A stretch of 64,000 nucleotides of DNA from Ianthella basta (lineage: Eukaryota; Porifera; Demospongiae; Verongiida; Ianthellidae), in assembly GCA_964019415.1 (NCBI GenBank), contig OZ025870.1, positions 9,970,270 through 10,034,269 on the forward strand, written 5' to 3'. Both the position numbers and the translations under genes were made by a program. The first letter of the stretch is position 1, and the number at the start of each line of letters is the position of its first letter. The notes beneath the pieces are model-generated. The model worked only from the letters and a program-made list of their open reading frames with translations. It ran no database searches and was not told the DNA's origin. Of this stretch, positions 38,628-49,580 are shown in pieces.

Positions 38628-38735
38628 AACCATTTTAGTCATGAGGGACCATGTGAGCACAAATGAGCACCACGCACCTTAGCTGGTAATACTCTTCCGA
38701 TACCCCCCATGTGTCCCACGTGTGTCCCACGTGCT
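38628..38735 (+). promoter_or_regulatory. Conserved upstream block of gene D, displaced
   Basis: CCATTTTAGTCATGAGGGAC, then CATGTGAGCACA and a GTGTCCCAC stretch match the block before genes C and E. In gene D it lies 5.4 kb from the kinase start; the last part (CGCCCTCCTCTATTGTCTG) resumes at 44049. Confidence 0.4.
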
Positions 38736-38903
38736 ATTTATTATTGTAATTGCAGGTGAAGCCCCATTATCCCACAATGATTCTTCTACCTTAACAACAG
38801 TGAGCTAGTAATAAAATCAACATTCGGCAATTACAGTCAAGGAGGAATACACTGCAGTTTAATTAGTCCATTGCTCTTTTTTCTTTGTGCTTTGTGTCCT
38901 TAG

Positions 38904-40070
38904 AACCCAATTTATTCCTTTGATGATGAGTTTGTGGGTGATCGGGCTTCCCAGGAATTGTAAGGCATCATAGCTACACAGGCTATGGCTGTAAATGACC
39001 TGCAGCAGCTGACTGTCTCTCTGCAGAGAGAGGCAATTGCCTTAAAGGCAATTACTGAGGAGCAACAAGGACAGCTTGAGGAGTTGAGAGGACAGGTTGG
39101 TACATGCATACTCATTTATTAATATTGAAGTTAGGGCAAATCTCAATTATGTAATGCATCATAACTTTTTATCTGTATTATATCCAACGTTAGCTTCAAA
39201 GCAATAGCCAGCACTACCAAAGAGTGATTGCCGCGTACCTTGCCAGTAAGGCATGCAATTTTGCATTTACCATGCACTTTTTAACGTACTACTCATTAGT
39301 TACTTGTGATTCATCTTATTCAGAACTTAGTGCAAACACTGTACATGTCGCTGGACATTTCTTACCATGTAGAAGAGAGGTGTGTGATGATTATAATAAT
39401 TGTAAGAAATTTACTCATTGGCAGGAATTCGCAATAACTACACATGCAGGTTTGAGTCTGAGCACAACACACATGTTAGGAGTCACCTACACAGAGAATT
39501 GTAGGGCAGGGAGGAAGTGCATGGAAAGAAGATGATTGAAAGTGTGTTAGCTTTCTTATTGTGCTTAGGCACTTAGTTTCATGCTCTAATGTACCCTCTA
39601 TTATCTTCTAGGAGCTGTAAGTCGACTTTATGAAAACTTAGGAGCTGGAAGGAGGGTCAGGAGGAAATGTTTGAGAAAGTAAGAAAATTGAAAGTGCAAG
39701 AAGACAAGCAGCACGGGGCGAAGGGTATACCATGCATGCATATTTGCATGATGCATGCCAATTGTAGTGCTACATATACACTGTTATCTTATTGCAGCTG
39801 TACATACGCCATAGCAAGTATATAAGAACTACCAGCGAGCGAGAAAGATGGCAGCAGATTAACAGCCACTACATGACAGATGAGTACTCATCTGATGAGG
39901 ACAGCAACTTGTCTGTACATCATCATACATGGCGGTCTATTGGTAATGGCCTTCGCATAATGTCTGCATGCATGCATATATGATGTTCCCCACATATAGT
40001 TGCTTGTGTAACACCAAATCTTCTTTCACCTTAAAGAACTAAACGAGCTGACCAACACTTTGCAGAGCAG
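38904..40070 (+). pseudogene. Multi-exon coiled-coil gene fragment
   Basis: Exon-like pieces: 38904-39095 (TSLQREAI-type coiled coil ending EELRGQ, with one in-frame TAA), 39194-39245, about 39642-39724 (EEMFEKVRKLKVQEDKQHG), 39798-39942 (YMTDEYSSDEDSNLS then TWRSI) and 40037-40070 (ELNELTNTLQSR). The last two join in frame to give TWRSIELNELTNTLQSR. An acidic Ser/Asp run followed by WRS-x-L-N-x-L is a pattern I associate with large uncharacterised families in basal animals. The stop codon and phase mismatch elsewhere suggest a remnant, cut off before the CR1 element. No function is proposed. Confidence 0.4.
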
Positions 40071-40461
40071 GTACTCTGCGCATGCTATATACTACCAGTG
40101 AACTGCACCGTCCACCATAAAAGGTGCCAGCGAGCCCCAGCCAGAGCCCCCCCCCCCCCCTCTACAGTTGGTGCCCCTGAGTGGGCCATAGCTCCTGGAA
40201 CATAAGAATTTTTGACTGTTGCCTAATTATACTGATTTACTGAACTATATATGAACCGTGTTTGACACCTTTTTTTAGATGCAAATACTGTAGCTGTTAT
40301 TATTATTAATTCAGTTTGACAATGGTATGAATATGGTTATAGATATGATAATGATGTCATAACAAATATCATGCTGTCATGTGATGTGCTTGCTTGTGTC
40401 TGTGATGTGCTTATCACTAGCAATAACAATACAACACCTCACACCTCTCAGGATTGAGAAA

Positions 40462-41184
40462 ATGGCGGCAATGAGATTCTGGTGTTCCTGCCTGCTGATT
40501 TTGATCCTGATTTGTCAGACGAATGGACTTACCTCTCCCTGGGAACCGCCTTGTGAACCTTGGGAACCTTCACAAGCATCGCTTGAAGGTCTACTGTTCG
40601 CGCGACATCATCTCTTGGTGAGCGGCATCACTACAGCTGTTACAGTCAGTACCTGGAGTGAGCACCCGCACCTCCGACCGTTCTGGCGGCGGCGGCAGGG
40701 CTGTTTTGCACTCATTCCAGCCACCTACTGGCTTCTGTTGCTTTGTGGAGACGTTGAAGCCAACCCAGGTCCCCATATCCACCCTTCCACTGATGCTCGG
40801 ACACACGTAGTCCAGGATGACAAGCGTAGCCTTAAGTGTTGCTCCCTGCATGCAAGAAGCGTTATGAACAAGACCCTTGACTTACAGGCCTACCTTCACA
40901 GCCACTCCCTTGACATGCTTGCCGTGACAGAGACGTTTCTAAGTGAAGAGATTCTGGATGGTGAGATAGTTGGTCGTGGCTACACGGTACACAGGAATGA
41001 CAGGGACCAGCATGGTGGAGGAGTAGCGCTTATTGTCCGTGATGATATCCCAGCAACCAGAAGACAGGACCTGGAGACTGACTGTGAACTTTTGTGGGTC
41101 GAACTTACCTTGACCCCCCATGAACCTCCTCGTGGAGGTCTATTACAACCCTCGGATCTAACTGCAGATCCCTCATATACTTGA
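40462..41184 (+). pseudogene. CR1 ORF, N-terminal part: signal-like start, 2A, endonuclease
   Basis: 240 codons are open from the ATG at 40462. Cleavage-free separation at the final Gly-Pro of the 2A motif would leave a short hydrophobic leader and release the endonuclease-RT. 2A sequences in CR1-like LINEs of other invertebrates are established knowledge. The frame is lost at 41184. Confidence 0.8.
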
Positions 41185-43851
41185 GGAACTCTCTTGCCAC
41201 CATTCCCAGATCTTCCCCAGTTGTACTTGTTGGAGATTTCAACCTCCCCAACATCAACTAGAGCAGCGATGGTCCATCACCCATTGTCTGCTCTGGGAAT
41301 GTCACCTTAATGTGCGACATTATCAATGACTTTAACCTCCAGCAACTTGTACTTACCCCTACAAGGCAGCAGAACATTCTTGGCCTTGTCCTGACTGACA
41401 GGGCCAACTGCATTCACAAACTGGAGGTATCAGCTGGCTTGCAATTGCCTGGGTCCGACCACGATGCAGTCCACTTCTACACCAGTCTTAGAAAGTGCAG
41501 ATCTGTCACCAAAATCACTGGTCCTACAACTTCAAGAAAGCAGACTTTACGAGCTTCAATGAACTGCTAAGTAAGGTCCCATGGGATTGTTGTTTCCTGA
41601 GTGAGTCTAGTAACAATTGCTGGATATGTTTTAGAGATATTCTTTTCTCTATTGTTGACCAATGTATACCCAAGATTACCCTCCGTCCTCAGAAGAGAAT
41701 GCACTGGTTATCCAAGGAAACCCTCCAGCTAATTCACAAGAAACGGCGAGCCTATAAGTTAGCAAGGCATACTGGCAACCCTCACCATCTACTTCAGTAC
41801 AAGGCTACTAGCAACCTAGTCCGCAGCCATACCAGGAAGAACCACTTTGAACACCTGAGTCAGATTACATCTAACCTATCTCAAAACCAGCACCCTTTCT
41901 GGAGATGGCTGAACAATACCAGAGGATAGCGTTTTCAGGTCCCTAACCTCCACCACGCCGGTAAAGTGTTATCTACTCCCCTTGAGAAAGCCAGCATCTT
42001 CAATCAGTTTTTCACTTCCTGTTCACAAGTGAAAATACATCCAATCTTAGTAATCTAAGAAGGGACTTAGGTAAATCCTGGAGCTAGAACAGTGTGGCTG
42101 ACTTCTCAATCTCCCGAGACAATGTCTTCGACCTTTTATGTAAGCTTGATGTTACTAAATCATGTGGCCCTGATGAAGTTCCAGCACGCCTGCTGAGAGA
42201 GGGAGCACCCTGGCTTGCTGACCCCATTACCAGACTCTACAACCTGTCCTTACACCAGGGCTGTCTTCCCAGAGACTGGACTTCGACACATATTACATCT
42301 GTGTTCATGAAAGGAAGCAAACACTTGGTCTCCAATTACCGACCGATCAGCCTGACTTGTATTGTGGTAAAACTATTGGAGATACTCGTGTACGACCACC
42401 TTGTCCAATTCTTGACCGCCAGCAACAAATTTAGCGCCTTCCAGCATGGCTTTTGCAACCGCCACTCGTGCCAAACCCAACTTCTGGAGTCAGTACACGA
42501 GTGGGCACGTAGCCTTGACAGGGCCAGCAGCACTCGTGTCATATTCACCGACTTTTCCAAGGCATTCGATTCAGTACCCCACCAGCGCCTACTGCTCAAA
42601 CTAGAGCATATAGGTGTAAGGGGGACCTTCTCACATGGATCAGCAGCTTCCTCGCTAGCTGAAGACAACGAGTCCTGCTTGATGGTAGCACTTCAGAATA
42701 GAATGAAGTGACCTCTGGTGTGCCCCAGGGCTCCGTTCTGGGACCTTTGTTGTTTATTATCTATGTCAATGATATCCCCACCCACTTATCCTCACCAGCA
42801 CGACTCTTCGCTGACGACTGTACTATCTACCACCAAGTCTCAAGCCCATCAGGACTGTGCTGCTCTCCAAGAAGACCTTACCAGGTTCGCCAGATAGTGT
42901 CAGAGGTGGCAACTCCCTCTAAACACCGGGAAGTGTAAGGCAATGTGCATCACATTGAAGAAGAAGCCCCCCTCATTCACCTACAGCATCAACAACACCT
43001 CCCTTGAATGGGTAGATACCTTCAGGTATCTGGGTTTTGTCATTACCAATAAGTTGAAGTGGGGGGACCACATCTCAGCCGTAACAGCCAAGGCATCTTG
43101 TATTCTGAACTTGCTAAGGAGGACAATGCAAGGTTGCTGCAGGGATGCTAAGTCAAGAGCATACACTGCCCTGGTACGCCGCATCTTGGAGTATTCTGCT
43201 CCTGTCTGGGCCCCTCATGAACAGAAGCACATTGACACCTTGGAGAAGGTGCAGAGGCGAGCGGCTAGATGGGTGAGCGGGGCTAGATGGAATAAACAAC
43301 ACAATTCATGGTCCACTTCGTACTCAGACTCCTGCCACAACTTCCAGTGGTTGACCTTACACCAGAGACATTTGTTTCTTTGCCACTGCCAGACATTAAA
43401 ATCATTCGTGGCATGGACTGCATCAAATTGACTGACTACTTTACCCCTAAGAGTAGGCCCCTTAGATCTCACCCTTACTCTCTGTCAATTCCACAATCCC
43501 GCATCTATGTCTTTCGATTTTCCTACTTTGTAAATGCCCCCTTTACCTGGAACGAACTACCACCAAATCTTACTCAATCCTCATCCTTACCCACTATTAA
43601 ATTCCGCCTCATCAAATTTTTGCTGAATGAATCTTAACTGTCAATCTATTTACTTACTTGCCCACTTAGTTAAATTCTCTCTTGTTTTATCTACTATCAC
43701 CTTTTCTCTACCATTCCCTACACCCCCTGTTGTAATATTGTCCTGTATTGTAAATGTATGTCTTAGGGTAGCACAATCATAGGCAATTTGCCTCTCGTGC
43801 AACCCTTTCCCTACGGGATATAATCATTTCAATTTCAATTTCAATTCAACT
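40462..43851 (+). mobile_element. CR1-type LINE with N-terminal 2A motif
   Basis: The ATG at 40462 opens a hydrophobic start (MRFWCSCLLILILICQTNG), followed by the 2A motif GDVEANPGP at 40747-40773 and an endonuclease (SLHARSVMNK, VTETFLS). After frameshifts come endonuclease pieces (41310-41570), reverse transcriptase (42094-42711; NYRPISL, FTDFSKAFDSVPH) and TSGVPQGSVLGPLLF with the FADD box at 42807-42818, then the C-terminal region (43308-43637). The 3' end is a TTTCAA repeat (about 43830-43851), as is usual for CR1-like elements. Several frameshifts make it inactive. Confidence 0.88.
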
Positions 43852-43857
43852 CATACC

Positions 43858-44046
43858 ATAGGTTAACAGGGAATACCAAGGTTGTTGTTGCAGCACAACA
43901 AAGCTTGTTAACTTCTTGTTTACCCTTCTGTAAGTTTCCTTAATTGTACATGGTTTTCGTCCTGCAACAACAAACTTTGTTAACTAACAGTTTTCCCACA
44001 ATAACAAGATTGTTAACAATGCCGTTAACTATAAGGGCTTGGTGCA
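43858..44046. repeat. GTTAAC-rich segment
   Basis: Five GTTAAC hexamers occur in about 165 bp, with two inverted CAACAACAAA/TTGTTGTTG stretches. It lies between the CR1 tail and gene D and is probably the end of another inserted element. Confidence 0.5.
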
Positions 44047-44082
44047 GTGCGCCCTCCTCTATTGTCTGTAGCTAGTCCCAAT

Positions 44083-44946
44083 ATGATGACTATAAATCTC
44101 CCTAGTTCTTCCCGCTACTTCCATCCCAAGCCGCCTTCTCTGGAGATCGGCAAGGAGCTCAGTCGCGGTGCTTACGGCGCGGTGCATTCCGGACAACTAG
44201 ACGGAAAAGACGTGGCCGTGAAGCGAATACATAGACTTCTTTTGGAGGCGGCGACAGGACACGGCGACGTGGACACGTTGCTCCGTGACTTCCGTCGCGA
44301 GTGTGATCTTCTTGAGCGAGTGGACCACCCTCACGTGGTGAGGTTCGAGGGAGCGTTCTACGACGAGACGGCTGACGAGCCTATACTCGTGATGGAGCTC
44401 ATGGCGGAGAACCTACAGCAATATCTGCAGCGGAATAGAGGTCAACTGAGTCGCCAAAAGCAGGTGGAGATTTGCATTGAGATTGTTCGGGGTCTTCACC
44501 TCTTCCACACGCACTCTCCTCCCATTGTACACAGAGACCTCACGGACAAGAACATATTATTGGATGCCGACGGTGTGGTGAAGATCGGTGACCTCGGCCA
44601 GTCCAGGTTGAAGACTGTGGAGTATTTCAGCACATGTCAACCAGGTGCTGTGTCTTTCATGTCCCCAGAAGCCCTGCGGCAGCCGTCCCACTACAATGAG
44701 AAACTGGACATGTTCTCCCTCGGAGTGCTCATGCTGGAAATAGCCACCCAGCAGTCTCCTCGTGTGAGTCTGGTTGGCATTGGTATCACTCCAGAGTTGC
44801 AGCGACGTGGAGAGGACCTCTCCAAACTGGATGAGGATCATCCCCTGCGGCCCCTGACCCTGTCCTGTTTGAGTGACAACCCGAAGGAGAGACCAGACAT
44901 TGAAGCAGTCCACACCCAACTCTTGGCTATGGTAGATAGAGTTGAG
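44083..44946 (+). CDS. Gene D exon 1: protein kinase domain
   Basis: Catalytic features are complete: VAVK lysine, RECDLL glutamate, HRDLTDKNILL loop, DLG, SPEAL and DMFSLG. The glycine loop is SRGAYGAV, lacking the first glycine of GxGxxG. The domain lies between residues 20 and 285. Low similarity of the activation segment (QSRLKTVEYFSTCQPGAVSF) to standard families prevents assignment; a TKL-like kinase is likely. Confidence 0.9.
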
Positions 44947-47843
44947 GTGATTTTGATGCACACACACTGTTCTTCTTGTATACTCTTCATGTTTTTAAGG
45001 AATGACTGTCTTGTGTACAGGTGGAGCTATATAGATGCATGTGGGCTGAAGATTGTTGGAGTTTGTTATTGTATGATTGTGCTTGTGTGTATACCTCAAC
45101 TATGTGCTAATCTCTCCTTGTAGGTTGCCCAGTCCTCTGCTGGGAGACCTGCACCAGATGTGTCTACTCCCACCTCAGAAAGTGAAGTGAGCTATTACTG
45201 AGCATGTATGCCCCTAGACACATGAAACACTAAATCCTAAACTAATGCAGTTTTATGCTTTACAGTAAAGGACTGAGTAGCTTGATCACTAGTTGTATAT
45301 ATCACACAACCCAGTATGCTATAACATGCAATGTGCACAATCTCCTCTACTGAGTCACTGAGTATAACACACTTTAAAAGTGATTGCATGTCTGAAGAAG
45401 CATTGATGATTAAATCAAAGCAATTAACAAAGGAACACTGCACCACACACACACACATGCGCGCACGCGCTCAATCACATAGCAAATCACACAATTCATG
45501 GAAGGTGCCGAATAAAACACACTTAGTGTGTGATTGATTGAAAACTGACAATTCCAAATGTACAAATGAAGGCAATGTATGTGTACAATGTATGTAACTT
45601 AATAGTGCTAATGTACGCATGTGCCCACGCGCGCGCGTGTGTGTGTTTGAGCATGCATGTCTGCTGCCACTCACTCACTGGGATCAATACATCCAAGACA
45701 CAATACATGTATCATCTTCAATTTGGCTGGCTGGTGATTAGAGCTGAGCCACACTTCAGAAGCATCATCAGACATAACACCAAACTTGTATTCAATTGTG
45801 CCCCACCTGTGTGTACAAGGAACACAAAGTTTACACACGTGTAGATATATAATATGAATACATTTATAAGCAAACACTATATACTAACAATAATATATGA
45901 ATACGCTTAATGTTGTGCTTATAATTTTGTGCTTGCTCATGTATGTGTGTCAACATGATGGATGTTTGTCATACACTCCTCTCCTTGTGGTCTTTATGTA
46001 GGTTCCTCCAGAGGGCAGTGTTGTCCGTCACCCTGAAGGTCTACCTGTTTTTCAGTCTCCTTCCGACCCACCATCAGTACAGATTGGACCACTTGAATCT
46101 CAACAAACACAGGTGTGCTTTGTGCTGTGTGTGTGCGTACATCTGTACATACATTTACATACATGTCTTTCTCTCTCTGTTTGTGGGTGGGAGTGTGTGC
46201 ACATGTTCTTGTGCATAGATGCTTGTAATACACTCTTCTCCCTATGTATGTTCCTGTAGGTGCTGAGCTTTAATTGTACTATGTCATGTCAGTTGTAGTA
46301 TTAGTAGTAGCAGTTTTGCTGAATCGTCTGGTCTCATTGATCAGCATGCTTTCAATCACTGTCATGTACAGTTTTACTAGACAAATGTATTGCATTGTGA
46401 GGCCTCACTTGATTTAAAAGCAATGGGCAAAATATAGCTGTCATCACATGATTTCTAGCCTGTGTGTTGTGAGTGTAATTGGTGAATGACTAAGAGTATG
46501 ATTGACAGTGTGCACTGTGCAATGTAACTCACATTCATGGTGCACTGCAGTTTTGAAGTTTGTCCTTTCGCGTTGACCTGTTACAAACCTTTCACTTCTC
46601 TACACTATATACAATCAATAGTCAATTATATAGTGTTCCCTTAACATTGTCCTGCATGTGTACACATGTGAGTGACCCTCACAGTACACAGCATGCATTT
46701 GTACAACATTTACTGGAGTACCCATCACAATACAGTCCAGTAATTGCCATGGCAATGATTAACAAGTATTAATCCCTTTGTGCTGCTCCGTGCCAGTGTG
46801 AATACTGTTTGTTTCATGAGGTAGTGAATTTTACAGTTAGAATGTACACAATCGTTCTCTGTCTCTGTTCATAGATTTTTCAAACAGGCCAACTAGTAGA
46901 TGGCAGAGTCATTGTGCAGTCAAGGAAGCTGCCAGATCTTCCAATAAGAACATATGCCGCTACAGGAATTATGATCAACGACCAAGTCTATGTCTGCGGG
47001 GGAGAATGTCGTGATGTTGTTTCAGCTCGTACAGTTCAAGTATACAGTGTCAACCACCAAACATGGAACACTCTTCCTCTAAGCCCACAGTATCACAGTC
47101 AGGGTGGTGCAATCAAGGGCCAGTTGACACTCATTGGCGGTAGAGAACCATCATCTGGTGCTGTCACCAACCTTGTGAGCACATGGAATGGGCGAGTTTG
47201 GCACCAAGAACTGCCACCTATGCCTACCAAGCGACTTGAGCCCGGTGTAACTACTTACCAAAACCTAGTAGTGGTTGCAGGAGGGCAGTGTGAGGACGGC
47301 CGGACCCTTCTCAGTAGCATCGCGATACTCAACATCACCACACTCCAATGGTCAACACCAAGTAACCTGACCTTACCACGGCCAATGTTTGCAATACAAT
47401 TTACCATTTCCAGCGCACACTTGTATGTTGCAAGTGCTGCCATCATGTATGATGTAGCTACCGATATAGACACAACTACAAAGGCTGTGTGGCAATTGCC
47501 ACTGACTGCACTGGAGAATGCGCTAACAATCGAAGGTGATAGCATGTCACATCATTGGGCAGCAGTAGCACCTACCCCTTACTACAACTCAGTGCTATTA
47601 CAAGACACAGCTCATGTTGTAGCTGTTGGTGGAGATAATGAGTCATACACATCAACTTCAGATGTGTTTGTTTATGATCCTAGCAATAACAAGTGGACCA
47701 AAGTGGGTCAGCTTGGTGTACCACGTGTTGATTGTGCTATTGTATCTCTAAGTAGCACATCCTTTATTGTGTGTGGTGGGTGCACTGACAGAAGAGACAC
47801 ACTAAACACACTTCTCACTTCTGTTGAAATGGTGCATGTGTAA
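44083..47843 (+). CDS. Gene D: protein kinase-kelch fusion, intact
   Basis: Exons 44083-44946 (kinase, 288 codons), 45124-45186 (21 codons, VAQSSAGRPAP), 46002-46112 (37 codons, VPPEGS type) and 46875-47843 (kelch, 322 codons). All are joined in phase 0 with GT-AG ends, giving about 668 residues. Kinase residues by position: Lys47, helix-C Glu73, HRD 150-152, Asn157, DLG 170-172. It is the best preserved kinase member. It could phosphorylate targets gathered by the propeller; that is inference. An orphan acceptor TTCCTGTAG at 46259 has lost its repeat exon. A 5.3 kb insertion separates the start from the conserved upstream block. Confidence 0.88.
46002..46112 (+). CDS. Gene D linker-repeat exon
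   Basis: 37 codons, phase 0, VPPEGS type with SPSDPPSVQIGPLESQQTQ, closely matching gene A 14027-14137 and gene E 55341-55451. Confidence 0.82.
46875..47843 (+). CDS. Gene D terminal exon: kelch beta-propeller
   Basis: Acceptor TTCATAG; 322 codons to TAA; intact. Six blades with YVCGG, TLIGG, VVAGG, VAVGG and FIVCGG strands. Differences from the other copies are spread along the exon rather than clustered. Confidence 0.9.
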   Translation: MFQTGQLVDGRVIVQSRKLPDLPIRTYAATGIMINDQVYVCGGECRDVVSARTVQVYSVNHQTWNTLPLSPQYHSQGGAIKGQLTLIGGREPSSGAVTNLVSTWNGRVWHQELPPMPTKRLEPGVTTYQNLVVVAGGQCEDGRTLLSSIAILNITTLQWSTPSNLTLPRPMFAIQFTISSAHLYVASAAIMYDVATDIDTTTKAVWQLPLTALENALTIEGDSMSHHWAAVAPTPYYNSVLLQDTAHVVAVGGDNESYTSTSDVFVYDPSNNKWTKVGQLGVPRVDCAIVSLSSTSFIVCGGCTDRRDTLNTLLTSVEMVHV

Positions 47844-48477
47844 GTCATCACTTCTACCAGTTTATCAGTGGTCAAATGTACAAGTGGTTCAAACCTGCAC
47901 ATTTTACTGTATACGTGTGTCACATTCTTTTGTATGTTTTTATGTAATATACATACTTCAATTTATTGTGTTCAATGCATTGTGTTTATTCTACTATATA
48001 ATTATTTGAAGATGGTCGTTAATCTGGACACAATTATGGTCTATTAATACAAAATAGTTTTAATGACTTTGTTATATAATGAAGGTTATAGTAATAATTT
48101 TGTATCTAGTATATAGCATGTAGATATCAGGAATGATAATAAATATAATTATGCTATTGCACATGCTTAAATTAATTAAACTATAATGAAAGAGAAATTT
48201 ATTAGGTTAATGTAATATTACACTACATGGCTGTGGCAATTAAGACAGTGAAAAGATGATCACATGCAGGCATTCAAATTCACTCATGCAAGCACTAATT
48301 AAAGATCATGAGTTCCACATTCCCTTATGTGAGTAGTAGTAGTAGACCAGTCCAGGGTATCTGTGTCGGAAGGTCTCAACAACATTAGCTTGGACTCTAC
48401 AGGAGACAATGGAAGAGTGCATAATTCTCAGTCTATGTACGTATATAGGAGTAGCTAGCTCCCTTCTTGTTCACCAG
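47844..48477. other. 3' flank of gene D
   Basis: AT-rich, similar to the 3' flanks of genes B, C and E for the first several hundred bases. No gene seen. Confidence 0.6.
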
Positions 48478-48668
<191 letters not shown>

Positions 48669-48679
48669 CACACACCCTG

Positions 48680-48900
48680 GCACACACAAGACCACCTCTC
48701 TATAGAGGAAAATCCCTCAGCCCTCCACCACACATTAACTTAAGCATCTCTGTTACAAGTCAACCTCTCTAAATAGTATGTGAATCACCTCTGTTATAAG
48801 ACCACCTCTGTGTACAGACCACTCCCTCAACCTCCCCATATCTATCACACATGGAGCACTTCTGCTAGAAGAGCACCTCTGTAAAGAGACCACTCTCTCA
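48680..48900. repeat. Minisatellite M array
   Basis: Three units, ending directly at the TRAF-like coding fragment. Confidence 0.75.
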
Positions 48901-49350
48901 ATCGCTAACTACTTCACAACCAAATCCCCGGTTCTCACACGCCTCCTCCTCGTATCCGGACTTATCCTCCCTGTGCTGCGGCTCGTGCAACAAGTGGCCT
49001 CTCCACTCACATCCCTTTCCGTGGTGAAGGCACAGCACAGTCAATTGCAAGTTGTTCACCAAATTGTCGATCGCGTCATTTTCGTAGACTACAGGGTTTG
49101 CAGTCCGGCAAAGGGGACACGCTGAAGATCTCTTCAGTGCTTCATCAAGACAAAGCTTGCAGAATGTCTTCTTACAGCACTTCACACTGTCTGCCTCCTT
49201 CACTACACCCTGGCAGACTGGATCTTTAAAAGAGTAAGTCTTGTTGCCATAGCTATATTCGGTAGATGTACCCATTTCTGGGAGATGAGGCTCGTCTGAG
49301 AAAGATGTTGATGTCTCAATTTCAAGCTGCACCAGGCCTGATCGCGCCCC
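48898..49350 (-). pseudogene. TRAF-like RING and zinc-finger fragment
   Basis: On the minus strand about 148 codons are open without an ATG at the head. There is a RING/U-box-like module (DPVCQG, KCCKKTFCKLCL, SACPLCR) and the start of a TRAF-type zinc finger (LCLHHGKGCEWRGHL). TRAF proteins are ubiquitin ligases and adaptors downstream of innate immune receptors. A possible acceptor (CTTCAG/AGTCGG) and donor (TGTGAA/GTAGTT) would make it an internal exon, but minisatellite M flanks both sides and no neighbouring exons are visible. It is therefore more likely a stranded fragment. Confidence 0.6.
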
Positions 49351-49364
49351 GACTCTGAAGCATG

Positions 49365-49580
49365 ATCACCTCTCTACAGAGACCACTTTCTCAACCTCCC
49401 ATAGTGTATATATTCCACCACACATTAAGACCACCATTACAAGACTACCTTTCTAAAGAGACTACTCCCTCAACCTCCCCATAGTGTGTAGTGTGTTTCG
49501 CCACATAGGAAGAACACCACTACAAGACCACCTCTCTATAGAGACCACTCCTTGAACCTCCCCATAGTGTGCTAAAGCAT
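49365..49580. repeat. Minisatellite M array
   Basis: About three units (CACCTCTCTA-AGAGACCAC, CTCAACCTCCC) directly upstream of the TRAF-like fragment. Confidence 0.75.
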
